DNA of 13,321 bases, taken from positions 6,966 through 20,286 of the forward strand of contig JALWAF010000154.1 of the NCBI GenBank assembly GCA_027016355.1. The letters are read 5' to 3'. Position 1 is the first letter of the stretch. The number at the start of each line of letters is the position of its first letter. Made by a program: the position numbers and the translations under genes. The notes beneath the pieces are model-generated. The model did no database searches. It was not told the origin of the DNA and worked only from the letters and a program-made list of their open reading frames with translations. Source of the stretch: Candidatus Moraniibacteriota bacterium (GTDB lineage: Bacteria > Patescibacteriota > Minisyncoccia > Moranbacterales > GCA-2747515). Below are positions 6,666-13,321 of this stretch, piece by piece.

Positions 6666-6694
6666 TTGATTTTAATGGTTGTGTACGGTATTAT
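6666..6694 (+). promoter_or_regulatory. Promoter of the DUF1232 gene
   Basis: TTGATT (6666-6671) is followed after 17 bases by TATTAT (6689-6694). The predicted transcription start is near 6701. That would exclude the upstream in-frame starts at 6666 (TTG) and 6675 (ATG) and support the ATG at 6726. Confidence 0.55.
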
Positions 6695-6725
6695 AAAAGT
6701 AATAATTTGTTATGGTGTATTTTTT

Positions 6726-6992
6726 ATGAGGACAATTATTGTTGCAATTGTTGGTGTTGTATCTTTTATTTATTTGATTAATCCTACGTCTGGTCTTGTA
6801 GAGCTGATTCCAGATTTTATTCCAATAGTTGGCAATTTGGATGAAGCTGGTGCTATGGCGTTACTTGTTGCGACACTTGGGTATTTTGGGCTTGACATTT
6901 CAAATTTGTTCAAGAGAAAAGATAGTGAGAAAAAAGAGGAAGAGAAAGTGAATAGTATTAAGGATATGGAGCATGGGAAAGATAATAAGTAA
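6726..6992 (+). CDS. DUF1232 (YkvA-like) small membrane protein
   Basis: An 88-residue protein. Hydrophobic helices at about residues 3-18 and 40-56 flank the family signature 'LVELIPDFIPIVGNLDEAGAM' (compare the family pattern 'DLIPDFIPv.GylDD'). A highly charged Lys/Glu tail follows from residue 62. The function of DUF1232 proteins is not established. The frame is open upstream to a TTG at 6666, but the promoter overlaps that stretch, and the ATG at 6726 gives the usual short family length. There is no SD sequence. The helicase gene follows 81 bases downstream with a REP-like palindrome between them. Confidence 0.75.
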   Translation: MRTIIVAIVGVVSFIYLINPTSGLVELIPDFIPIVGNLDEAGAMALLVATLGYFGLDISNLFKRKDSEKKEEEKVNSIKDMEHGKDNK

Positions 6993-7004
6993 AAATGACA
7001 TGTC

Positions 7005-7045
7005 TAACCCTCACCTCAATCCTCTCCCTTTGAAAGGAGAGGAGG
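7005..7045. repeat. REP-like palindromic intergenic element
   Basis: The segment begins 'aaccctcacctcaat' and continues into a hairpin, CCTCTCC (7021-7027) pairing with GGAGAGG (7036-7042), with 'ctttgaaa' between. It is much richer in C and G than its surroundings. The arrangement CCCTCACC, spacer, CCTCTCCC, loop, GGAGAGG strongly resembles a dispersed REP-like repeat family I know from many unrelated bacterial genomes. Such elements are moved by REP-associated (RAYT) transposases; none is encoded here. Confidence 0.6.
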
Positions 7046-7073
7046 ATAAATGGTTTTAAAATAAATAATAAAT

Positions 7074-10058
7074 ATGGGTGATTTTGAGGAACAATATAAA
7101 CGATTAAATAAAGCGCAAAAAAAAGCTGTTGATACTATTGAGGGTCCAGTTATTGTTGTGGCTGGTCCAGGTACTGGGAAAACTCAGATTTTGACACTTC
7201 GTATTGCCAATATTTTAAAAGAAGCGGGTGCTGGTATTGATCCAGAAAATATTTTGGCTTTAACTTTTACTAATGCTGGAGTTGTTGCAATGAGAGAGCG
7301 ACTCTCGACGTTTATAGGTGCAGAGGAAGCATATCGGACAAATATTTATACTTTTCATAGTTTTTGTGAAGAGCAAATTTCTCGTTATCCTGATTATTTT
7401 CCTTCTATTGTTTTCTCGCGTGTTGCTACAGATGTGGAGAAGATTCATATTATTGAAAAAATATTAAAAGAAAGTGATTTAGAATTTCTAAAAACATTTG
7501 GAAGTGATTTCCATTATGTCAAAGATATCTTGTATGCCATTGATAATCTCAAAAGGGAGAGTATTTCGCCAGACGAGTTTATCAGTAGGATAAAAATACA
7601 AAAAGATGATATTTTGGCAAACCCTGATTCATACTATAAAAGGAATACCAAGAAAAACAAAAAAGGTGATCTTAAGCCAGATGCACTAAAGCCGATTGAA
7701 AAAAATACAGAGTTGCAAGTAGTTTATAAATTGTATCAAGAAGCATTGGAAGAACAGAAGTTATATGATTTTACTGATATGATTATGCAATTTGTTACGG
7801 TGGCGGAAAATGATGAAGAATTTGCAAGCGTCCTTAGAGAACAATATCAGTATATCTTAGTTGATGAACATCAAGATACAAATGATGGGCAAAATCGTGT
7901 AATTGATATATTGACATCGGCGGAACATTTGGGAGATGCTCCAAATTTGTTTACTGTGGGAGACGATAAACAAGCAATTTATCGATTTCAAGGTGCGAGT
8001 GTGGAAAATTTCTTACATTTTGAGAAGAAATTTCCCAGTGCAGAAATTATTCATTTGGAAGATAATTATCGTAGCGCACAAGGAATACTTGATGAGGCAC
8101 ACACCTTGATTACGAGTGGAGAAGGAGATAAAAGACATACGGAATTAACGGCTTTTCAAAATACGCAAGCTGATATCACTGTAAAACATTTCAATACGTA
8201 TCGAGATGAATTAGTGCATATTGCAAATGATGTTGAAAAAAAGATTGAAAGTGGTGTGTCTCCAGAAGATATTGCTGTATTTTATCGAGAGCACAATAAT
8301 GTCAATCTTATAAAAGAAGTCTTTGAAAAGAAAAAAATACCATTTGTTGTGGCATCAAAACAAGATATTTTGGATGACAGTGAAATACAAAAATTGATAT
8401 TATTATTGCAGGCGGTAAATGACCCAATCAATAGCATGATTTTATCTAAAGTATTACTTACAGATATTGCTTCAATTAAAACATCGGATGCACTTGTCAT
8501 TCTTGATGAGTATAAATCTTTGTCGCACTCAACATCTCTTTTTAGGGTGCTACAAAATAAGGAACAATTAGAAAAAATGGACATAATTGATATTGAAAGT
8601 GTTTTGAGATTTGCAACGTTTATTGAAAAGCAAAAAGCAAATGCACATAATATGAATTTTTTGGAGTTTTTTGAGCAGTTTGTTAGTGAAAGCGGTTTTT
8701 TGGAGTCCATACTTGCGATGGAAGATCATATATTTTTACTTAAAAAATTAGAGCGATTATTTGATGAAGTACGTGAAAGTGCATCGACTAAAAAGGGATA
8801 TTCACTTGCAGACTTTATAACACATATTGATACATTTGAATTATATAACTTATCAATGAATGTTGTGCGTAGTGCTAGTGTAGAAGGCGTAAATCTCATG
8901 ACAGCTCATGGCTCGAAGGGATTGGAATTTGAGCATGTATATATTACAAACGTAGTAAATGGTTTATGGGGAGGTAAAAGAAAAAATCAAAAGTTTAATT
9001 TGCCAATTAGTACAGTATCTGGAGACATTGAAGATGAACGGAGATTATTTTATGTTGCAATAACTCGTGCAAAACAATCTTTGTCGATATCGTATGCAGA
9101 TTATGATGTGGCAGGTCGAGAGAAATTGCCGTCGTTGTTTATTTCGGATCTCAATGCAAATTTAATTGATGTTGAGCAAACAGTGGATGATACTGTGAAG
9201 GTATTTTTTGCACCACGATTGCGAAGTGTTGCATCACTTGTGTCGCTTGAGTATATACGAGATAAATTTCTTTCAACTCAACTATCAGCAACGGCACTTA
9301 ATAATTATTTTGATTCTCCTTTATTATATTTTTTCCGTAATCTTGTGCGATTGCCAAGTGTGCAAAATAAGACGCTTTTGTATGGTAGCGTACTCCATGG
9401 AGCATTAGAAAAATTCTTTTTACTTTCAAGCGAGGCGGGTAAATTACTCGCAAAGGATGTTTTGATAGATGCGTTTAATACTACACTTTTTGCAATGCGT
9501 GTACCTACAGAATATTATGATTCAATCGAGAGGCGAGGAGTTGAAGCTTTGAGTGGATATTATGATAAATACAAAGATTCCTTTAGCGTGGATGTTATAG
9601 TAGAAAAAAAGGTAAAGGCTATTCCATTTGATTTGAAAAGTGGAGAACAAATCTTGTTGACTGGAGCAATAGATAAAATGGAAATAAAAAGTGATGGGAC
9701 TGTATCTGTCATTGATTACAAAACAGGAAAACCATGGAGTAGATTGCAAAAAGATAAAAAAGAGTCATTAAATAGACAAGTTGTTTTTTATAAATTATTG
9801 CTGAACTCATATAATGATGGTCAATATAACATGACTGATGGTACACTTGACTTTATCGAACCTCATCCACAGACACATGAATTTGAGAGGGAGGTAGTGT
9901 CTGTGTGCGATGAGGATGTACGTCAATTAAAAGAGCAGATTAATATTTTTGCTAAAGATATTTTGTCAGGAAATTTTCTGGATCAAGACATAAAGCAAAA
10001 GTATGGTGATAAGTCTTTGGATGAATATATAAAATTACTCAATATTTTAAAGAAATAA
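7074..10058 (+). CDS. UvrD-family SF1A DNA helicase fused to RecB-type PD-(D/E)XK nuclease
   Basis: A 994-residue helicase-nuclease of the PcrA/UvrD-plus-PDDEXK_1 type, expected to unwind and resect DNA in double-strand break repair. The helicase motifs appear in order: 'AQKKAV' Q-motif region (about 14-19), Walker A 'AGPGTGKT' (30-37), Ia 'ALTFTNAGVVAMRERL', II 'DEHQDTN' (264-270; UvrD usually has DEFQDTN), III 'GDDKQAIYRFQGA' (296-308), IV 'LEDNYRS', V 'LMTAHGSKGLEFEHV' (~608-622) and VI 'RLFYVAITRAKQSL' (~656-669). The C-terminal nuclease has 'GSVLH' (H775), 'GAIDK' (D867) and 'DYKTG' (D881, K883), matching the RecB His, Asp and Asp-x-Lys set. The 'CP..F' cysteine usual at the start of AddB-like nucleases is a serine here ('FDSPLLYFF'), so no Fe-S cluster is expected. 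No SD sequence precedes the ATG, and the leader is very AT-rich. Codon use is G/T-rich. Confidence 0.92.
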   Translation: MGDFEEQYKRLNKAQKKAVDTIEGPVIVVAGPGTGKTQILTLRIANILKEAGAGIDPENILALTFTNAGVVAMRERLSTFIGAEEAYRTNIYTFHSFCEEQISRYPDYFPSIVFSRVATDVEKIHIIEKILKESDLEFLKTFGSDFHYVKDILYAIDNLKRESISPDEFISRIKIQKDDILANPDSYYKRNTKKNKKGDLKPDALKPIEKNTELQVVYKLYQEALEEQKLYDFTDMIMQFVTVAENDEEFASVLREQYQYILVDEHQDTNDGQNRVIDILTSAEHLGDAPNLFTVGDDKQAIYRFQGASVENFLHFEKKFPSAEIIHLEDNYRSAQGILDEAHTLITSGEGDKRHTELTAFQNTQADITVKHFNTYRDELVHIANDVEKKIESGVSPEDIAVFYREHNNVNLIKEVFEKKKIPFVVASKQDILDDSEIQKLILLLQAVNDPINSMILSKVLLTDIASIKTSDALVILDEYKSLSHSTSLFRVLQNKEQLEKMDIIDIESVLRFATFIEKQKANAHNMNFLEFFEQFVSESGFLESILAMEDHIFLLKKLERLFDEVRESASTKKGYSLADFITHIDTFELYNLSMNVVRSASVEGVNLMTAHGSKGLEFEHVYITNVVNGLWGGKRKNQKFNLPISTVSGDIEDERRLFYVAITRAKQSLSISYADYDVAGREKLPSLFISDLNANLIDVEQTVDDTVKVFFAPRLRSVASLVSLEYIRDKFLSTQLSATALNNYFDSPLLYFFRNLVRLPSVQNKTLLYGSVLHGALEKFFLLSSEAGKLLAKDVLIDAFNTTLFAMRVPTEYYDSIERRGVEALSGYYDKYKDSFSVDVIVEKKVKAIPFDLKSGEQILLTGAIDKMEIKSDGTVSVIDYKTGKPWSRLQKDKKESLNRQVVFYKLLLNSYNDGQYNMTDGTLDFIEPHPQTHEFEREVVSVCDEDVRQLKEQINIFAKDILSGNFLDQDIKQKYGDKSLDEYIKLLNILKK

Positions 10059-10083
10059 AATTTATTACAAATTTTATATTTTT
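10057..10083 (+). terminator. Weak AT hairpin after the helicase gene
   Basis: AAAATTT (10057-10063) pairs with AAATTTT (10069-10075) across a 5-base loop, and a T-rich stretch follows to 10083. It has no G-C pair and overlaps the next promoter, so it is at best a weak terminator. Confidence 0.25.
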
Positions 10084-10104
10084 GTGGTATGCTAAATATA
10101 TAAT
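10065..10104 (+). promoter_or_regulatory. Probable promoter of the MscS-type gene
   Basis: TTACAA (10065-10070) is followed after 17 bases by an extended -10, TGG-TATGCT (10085-10093). A perfect TATAAT lies a little downstream at 10099-10104 without a good -35. Either would start transcription within about 30 bases of the ATG at 10125. Confidence 0.4.
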
Positions 10105-10124
10105 TAGTAGATGTGTGTAAATTT

Positions 10125-11171
10125 ATGATAAGTAGATTTTTTGAAAATGAACTCTTGACTTATACGATCTGGGGTAATTCTGTAGCAGAATATCTAGATG
10201 TACTTTTGTATTTTGTAGGTGTTCTTATTTTGCTTTTTATTTTGCAAAAATTTATAATGGTAAAAATAACAAGACTTGCTAAAAGGACTTCAACAGATGT
10301 GGATGATGCAGCAGTTGAATTCATGCAATCGATTAGACCACGTTTATATATTGTATTGGCATTTTATTTTACACTCCGCACATTAAATCTTGGTGATATT
10401 GTACAGAATATTTTTGATGTTATTGTAATAGTAATTATAGTGTTTCAAATTACACGATCAATTCAGATTGTTATTGAGTTTGTAGCACAAAAACTCAGTG
10501 ATGATGAAGAGAATGAGCATGCAAAGAGTGCGGCACAGTTGCTCAGTGCTATTACAACGATTGCAGTTTGGATATTTGCCATTATTTTGATTTTGTCTAA
10601 TGTGGGCGTTAATGTAACATCGCTTATTGCCGGAGTTGGTATTGGAGGCATAGCAATTGCTTTTGCACTTAAAGAAATTTTATCTGACCTTTTTTCTTCC
10701 TTTTCAATTTATTTTGACAAACCTTTTAAAGCAGGTGATTTGATAAAGGTTGGTAATGATATTGGAGAAGTGCAAAAAGTTGGGATTAAAACAACACGTA
10801 TTAAAGCACGTACAGGTGAGGAATTAATCGTATCAAATAAAGACCTTACATCATCACGTGTGCATAATTATAAGCGCATGGAACACAGGAATGTAAGATT
10901 TAAGTTTATAATAGAGTTTGGTACTCCAAGTGAAAAATTGCGATTGATTTCAGAAAAAACTAAAGAAATTATAGAGCAAATGGATGATACAGAATTAGTA
11001 CGTGTACATTTAAAAGAATTTGGAGAATGGGGATTTGTTTATGAGGTGTATCATAGGATAAATTCTCGCGATTTTACTTTATATAGGGATGTGCAACAAG
11101 AAATTAATTTTAGGATTGCAACAATGCTCAGTGATATGTCTGTTGAAATAGCTGTTCCAGAAAAACGATAA
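10125..11171 (+). CDS. MscS-family mechanosensitive ion channel
   Basis: A 348-residue membrane channel expected to open under membrane tension and release solutes during osmotic downshock. Four hydrophobic segments lie at about residues 22-44, 66-85, 91-112 and 135-160. They lead into the glycine/alanine-rich pore helix 'VTSLIAGVGIGGIAIAFALKEIL' and the conserved 'FDKPFKAGDLIKVG...GEVQKVGIKTTRIK' beta domain, then a C-terminal alpha/beta domain. In the 'vPN' step after the beta domain this protein has 'VSN'. The frame extends to a GTG at 10113, but the ATG at 10125 is preferred, since it gives the typical family start and follows the same AT-rich context as neighbouring starts. No SD sequence is present. 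The gene stands alone between a promoter and a strong terminator. Confidence 0.88.
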   Translation: MISRFFENELLTYTIWGNSVAEYLDVLLYFVGVLILLFILQKFIMVKITRLAKRTSTDVDDAAVEFMQSIRPRLYIVLAFYFTLRTLNLGDIVQNIFDVIVIVIIVFQITRSIQIVIEFVAQKLSDDEENEHAKSAAQLLSAITTIAVWIFAIILILSNVGVNVTSLIAGVGIGGIAIAFALKEILSDLFSSFSIYFDKPFKAGDLIKVGNDIGEVQKVGIKTTRIKARTGEELIVSNKDLTSSRVHNYKRMEHRNVRFKFIIEFGTPSEKLRLISEKTKEIIEQMDDTELVRVHLKEFGEWGFVYEVYHRINSRDFTLYRDVQQEINFRIATMLSDMSVEIAVPEKR

Positions 11172-11199
11172 TAAAAAACATTGTGATGATATATTTTTT

Positions 11200-11242
11200 A
11201 AAAGCAAATTAGCAGAAAAGAATTTCTGCGGTTTGCTTTTTT
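11200..11242 (+). terminator. Rho-independent terminator after the MscS gene
   Basis: AAAAGCAAA (11200-11208) pairs with TTTGCTTTT (11232-11240), and GCAGAAA (11212-11218) with TTTCTGC (11223-11229), separated by a small internal loop (TTA/GG). The apical loop is AGAA, and the stem runs into a T tract. Confidence 0.9.
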
Positions 11243-11254
11243 GTTTGATTTTGT

Positions 11255-11283
11255 TTGATTTTTTTGATATGGTTAATGATACT
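11255..11283 (+). promoter_or_regulatory. Probable promoter of the U32 gene
   Basis: TTGATT (11255-11260) is followed after 17 bases by GATACT (11278-11283). The -35 sits in a tandem direct repeat, 'ttgtttgatt' twice (11241-11260). The first copy pairs at the same spacing with TATGGT (11268-11273), giving a possible second, staggered promoter. The leader before the ATG would be about 13 bases. Confidence 0.45.
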
Positions 11284-11302
11284 TTTTGATAAACATATAT
11301 TT

Positions 11303-12568
11303 ATGATTAATCCACAAAATGCAGAAGTGATGGCGCCAGTTGGTAGTTTTGAATCATTTGCAGCCGCAATTAATGCTGGGGCTGATAGTGTATACTTTGG
11401 TGTGACTCAGCTTAATATGCGTGCCAAAGCTGCTCACAATATGACAATCAGTGATCTGGCTGAAATTACAAAAATCGCACATGACAGTGGTGTGAAAACT
11501 TATCTTGTTGTAAATACACTGCTTTATGATCATGACGTTGTTGTAATGCGAAAAATTATAGATACAGCAAAGGAAAATGGAGTAGATGCTATAATTGCGT
11601 TTGATTTTGCTTGTGTAAATTATTGCAATGAAATCGACATGCCTGTGCACATGTCTGTGCAGTTTTCTATTTCAAATTATGAGACTGTAAAATTTTTTGC
11701 ACAATTTACAAACCGTGTTGTGTTAGCTAGGGAACTTAATTTGGAACAAATTAAAAATATTTATACACAAATAAAGGAGGAAAATCTGCAAGGTAATGAA
11801 GGACGAGAAATGGAAATTGAAGCTTTTGCACATGGAGCTCTTTGTGTTGCTCAATCAGGAAGGTGTTGGATGAGTGTTTATACTGATAATTCTAGTGCAA
11901 ATCGTGGAGCTTGTAGACAAAATTGTCGTGCAAAGTATAAGGTTACCGATGTAGATACCGGAAATGAGCTGGTGGTAGATAATAATTATATAATGAGTGC
12001 AGCTGATATTTGTACGATTGATTTTTTGGATGAAGTGTTGGATGCTGGCGTGCAGGTATTAAAAATTGAGGGTAGAGGTCGTTCACCAGAATATGTGGCA
12101 ACTGTTGTAAAAACTTATAAAAAAGCATTAAAAGATATAGAAAATGGTGTGTATACAAAGGAAAAAATCAAAGAATATTTTGTAGATTTAAAAAAAGTAT
12201 TTAATAGAAAGTTATCACACGGAAATTATTATTTAGGTAGAGAAATCGTGGAATATAGTGATGTGCATGGCTCTAGGGCAACACATGAAAAAGAATTTAT
12301 AGGACGAGTAACTCATTATTATCCAAAAGTGAATATCGCAGAAATAAAAGTTGATACAGGAAATATAAAACAGGGAGATGAATTTTTGTTTATTGGTAAG
12401 ACTACTGGTGTATTGGATGGAAAAATTAAAGAATTAAGAGTAGATGGTAAGAAATTTAAAAGTGCTAAAAGGGGCGATATAATTACTTTTGAAGTTTCCG
12501 ATAGAGTACGTATAAATGATAAATTATATATTGTAAAGAAAAAAGAAAAATATCAAAATGAAAGATAA
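11303..12568 (+). CDS. Peptidase U32 family Fe-S protein, TrhP (YegQ)-like
   Basis: A 421-residue protein with a TIM-barrel U32 domain opening 'EVMAPVGSFESFAAAINAGADSVYFG'. The U32 signature is present as 'EAFAHGALCVAQSGRCWMS' (173-191), with C181 and C188 followed by C204 and C208 in 'NRGACRQNC'. These are the four cysteines expected to bind a [4Fe-4S] cluster. A separate C-terminal beta domain (about 333-418, 'FIGRVTHYYPKVNIAEIKV...') matches the U32 C-terminal domain. In E. coli, TrhP uses prephenate for tRNA U34 hydroxylation, and RlhA modifies 23S rRNA; the length here (about 420, not 650) fits TrhP better. Despite the family name, peptidase activity is not expected. I chose the ATG at 11303 over the in-frame start at 11255, because the latter lies inside the promoter and adds a hydrophobic stretch foreign to the family. 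No SD sequence. A ferredoxin gene follows. Confidence 0.88.
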   Translation: MINPQNAEVMAPVGSFESFAAAINAGADSVYFGVTQLNMRAKAAHNMTISDLAEITKIAHDSGVKTYLVVNTLLYDHDVVVMRKIIDTAKENGVDAIIAFDFACVNYCNEIDMPVHMSVQFSISNYETVKFFAQFTNRVVLARELNLEQIKNIYTQIKEENLQGNEGREMEIEAFAHGALCVAQSGRCWMSVYTDNSSANRGACRQNCRAKYKVTDVDTGNELVVDNNYIMSAADICTIDFLDEVLDAGVQVLKIEGRGRSPEYVATVVKTYKKALKDIENGVYTKEKIKEYFVDLKKVFNRKLSHGNYYLGREIVEYSDVHGSRATHEKEFIGRVTHYYPKVNIAEIKVDTGNIKQGDEFLFIGKTTGVLDGKIKELRVDGKKFKSAKRGDIITFEVSDRVRINDKLYIVKKKEKYQNER

Positions 12569-12640
12569 ATTTTATCATGAGAGTAGACGATGATGAATTT
12601 TGTGTTATTATATATTTATAAGAAATAATATTATATATTT

Positions 12641-12889
12641 ATGGGAACAAATAAAATAACGGTTAGTCACAAGAGAAATGATTGTATAGGCTGTGGAGCT
12701 TGTACAATGGCAGCGCCAGATCAATGGTCAATGAGTGAAGAGGATGGTAAAGCAACACTGAAGGGAGCTCAGTGGAAAGGTGAAGAATTTATGGTTGGTG
12801 AAATTGATGAAGATGCACTTGAAGCAAATAAGGAAGCAGCAGATTCATGTCCTGTGCAAATCATTAAAATCAGTGGATATAATAATTAG
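12641..12889 (+). CDS. Single-cluster [4Fe-4S] ferredoxin
   Basis: An 82-residue acidic electron carrier. The cluster ligands are C15, C18 and C21 ('CIGCGAC') and C70, followed by proline ('SCPVQIIKI'). That is exactly one [4Fe-4S] site, as in the short monocluster ferredoxins of Thermotoga and Bacillus type. The middle, about residues 28-66, is an acidic insert rather than a second cluster. The ATG is preceded directly by 'ttatatattt' with no SD; a TATTAT at 12629-12634 lies six bases upstream and could give a leaderless mRNA, though no matching -35 was found. It lies 72 bases after the U32 gene with no terminator between them, so co-transcription is also possible. Donating electrons to the neighbouring Fe-S protein is inference. 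Confidence 0.9.
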   Translation: MGTNKITVSHKRNDCIGCGACTMAAPDQWSMSEEDGKATLKGAQWKGEEFMVGEIDEDALEANKEAADSCPVQIIKISGYNN

Positions 12890-12913
12890 TATATTTTTCA
12901 AAGAATATTTTGT

Positions 12914-12945
12914 AGAGACGCATTGTGATGTGTCTTTCTTTTTAT
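12914..12945 (+). terminator. Terminator-like hairpin, probably a degenerate dispersed repeat
   Basis: AGACGCAT (12916-12923) pairs with ATGTGTCT (12928-12935) around a TGTG loop, with one G-U pair, and two more pairs extend the base. 'TTCTTTTT' follows. The sequence 'tgtagagacgcattg' resembles the left half of the 'GTAGAGACGCA...TGCGTCTCTAC' palindrome that is dispersed in many bacterial genomes; the right half here has drifted. It could therefore be both a decayed repeat and a working terminator for the ferredoxin gene. Confidence 0.6.
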
Positions 12946-12971
12946 GTAATTTATGTGCAATAAAAAATTGG

Positions 12972-13000
12972 TAGACAAAATAAATAAAGATTGTTATTAT
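12972..13000 (+). promoter_or_regulatory. Promoter of the acyl carrier protein gene
   Basis: TAGACA (12972-12977) is followed after 17 bases by TATTAT (12995-13000), and a TGT immediately before the -10 makes it an extended -10 promoter. Predicted leader length is about 44 bases, which contains the GGAGGG ribosome binding site at 13039-13044. Confidence 0.6.
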
Positions 13001-13050
13001 ATCTAAGTTAGTTATTCTAGTAAGTCAATACAAAATACGGAGGGAAAAAC

Positions 13051-13293
13051 ATGAGTAGTGCAAGTGTAGAAGGCAGACTAAAAGTTGTTATAGTTGAACA
13101 ATTATCGGTTGAGCCTGAAAAAATAGACCCAGAATCATCCTTTGTAGATGATCTTGGTGCAGATTCACTTGATTTAGTTGAGCTGATTATGGCGTTGGAA
13201 GAGGAATTTGATATTGAAATTCCTGATGAAGAAGCAGAAAAAATTACAACGGTATATGCCGCACTCGCTTACATCAATGATAAACTTGAATAA
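13051..13293 (+). CDS. acpP: Acyl carrier protein
   Basis: An 80-residue acidic protein that carries acyl chains on a phosphopantetheine arm for fatty-acid or related synthesis. The attachment site is S39 in '[33 protein letters not shown]', which matches the canonical bacterial ACP helix-2 region. Length and acidity are normal for AcpP. GGAGGG, six bases before the ATG, sets the start. A dedicated promoter lies upstream, and after the gene an ATG at 13311 ('atgaataaat') may open a following gene, but too few bases remain to judge. In a small-genome organism the presence of ACP suggests some lipid or acyl-transfer capacity. Confidence 0.95.
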   Translation: MSSASVEGRLKVVIVEQLSVEPEKIDPESSFVDDLGADSLDLVELIMALEEEFDIEIPDEEAEKITTVYAALAYINDKLE

Positions 13294-13321
13294 CGTTAGT
13301 TTAATCATCCATGAATAAATT

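Noticed and set aside
8282..8710. Minus-strand open frame of 142 codons inside the helicase gene
   Set aside because: It lies fully within a long gene with conserved motifs in the other frame; its serine- and phenylalanine-rich translation is typical of an antisense shadow.
12780..12974. Open frame overlapping the end of the ferredoxin gene
   Set aside because: It is out of frame with the cysteine-containing ferredoxin, has no RBS, and runs through the terminator hairpin.
1..13321. UGA recoding as in Gracilibacteria or Mycoplasma
   Set aside because: No reading frame is interrupted by, or extended through, TGA; tryptophan is encoded by TGG throughout.
1..13321. CRISPR array, tRNA, rRNA or insertion sequence
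   Set aside because: No regularly spaced repeats, no cloverleaf-like stretch and no transposase motif were seen on either strand; only short palindromes are present.

Overview
The window is 13.3 kb of AT-rich bacterial DNA read with the standard code. No reading frame needs an in-frame TGA, and every complete gene ends in TAA or TAG. The mix of genes suggests an uncultured, small-genome lineage of the Patescibacteria/CPR kind: a short PsbP-like exported protein, a UvrD helicase fused to a RecB-type nuclease, a U32 protein beside a one-cluster ferredoxin, and an exported protein with a 'VYVIDG..HPF' repeat. This placement is inference; no rRNA or marker gene is present to settle it.

Layout. 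Positions 1-2823 carry two tightly coupled minus-strand envelope genes: a multi-pass GT-C-like membrane protein, then an exported single-anchor protein that runs off the left edge. Their promoter lies inside a 13-bp inverted repeat and is placed so that the first mRNA should be leaderless. The divergent intergenic region (about 2824-3050) also holds a short decayed copy of part of a secreted-protein gene found 2 kb downstream, and a near-consensus promoter for a PsbP-like membrane-anchored protein (3051-3737). From 3858 to 6526 is a compact cluster of three secreted proteins: an M23 peptidoglycan endopeptidase, a multidomain beta-rich surface protein with a DUF5648-like C-terminus, and a small two-cysteine exported protein. 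Each has a strong Shine-Dalgarno (SD) site, and the cluster closes with a clear terminator. This is the most accessory-looking part of the window. Its base composition differs from the flanks, and an inverted pair of DnaA-box-like sites sits just upstream.

From 6666 onward the genes look like housekeeping: a DUF1232 membrane protein, the helicase-nuclease, an MscS-type channel with a strong terminator, a U32 (TrhP-like) Fe-S protein, a [4Fe-4S] ferredoxin and an acyl carrier protein. Most of these start codons have no SD sequence and follow an AT-rich 'tattt' stretch. Two REP-like palindromes, one before the helicase and one after the ferredoxin, resemble dispersed intergenic repeats seen in many bacteria.

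How the genes may work together: the secreted trio probably acts outside the cell on peptidoglycan or on neighbouring cells. The left-hand pair probably builds or decorates the envelope. The U32 protein and ferredoxin plausibly form a small Fe-S RNA-modification unit. These links are inferred from order and spacing only.
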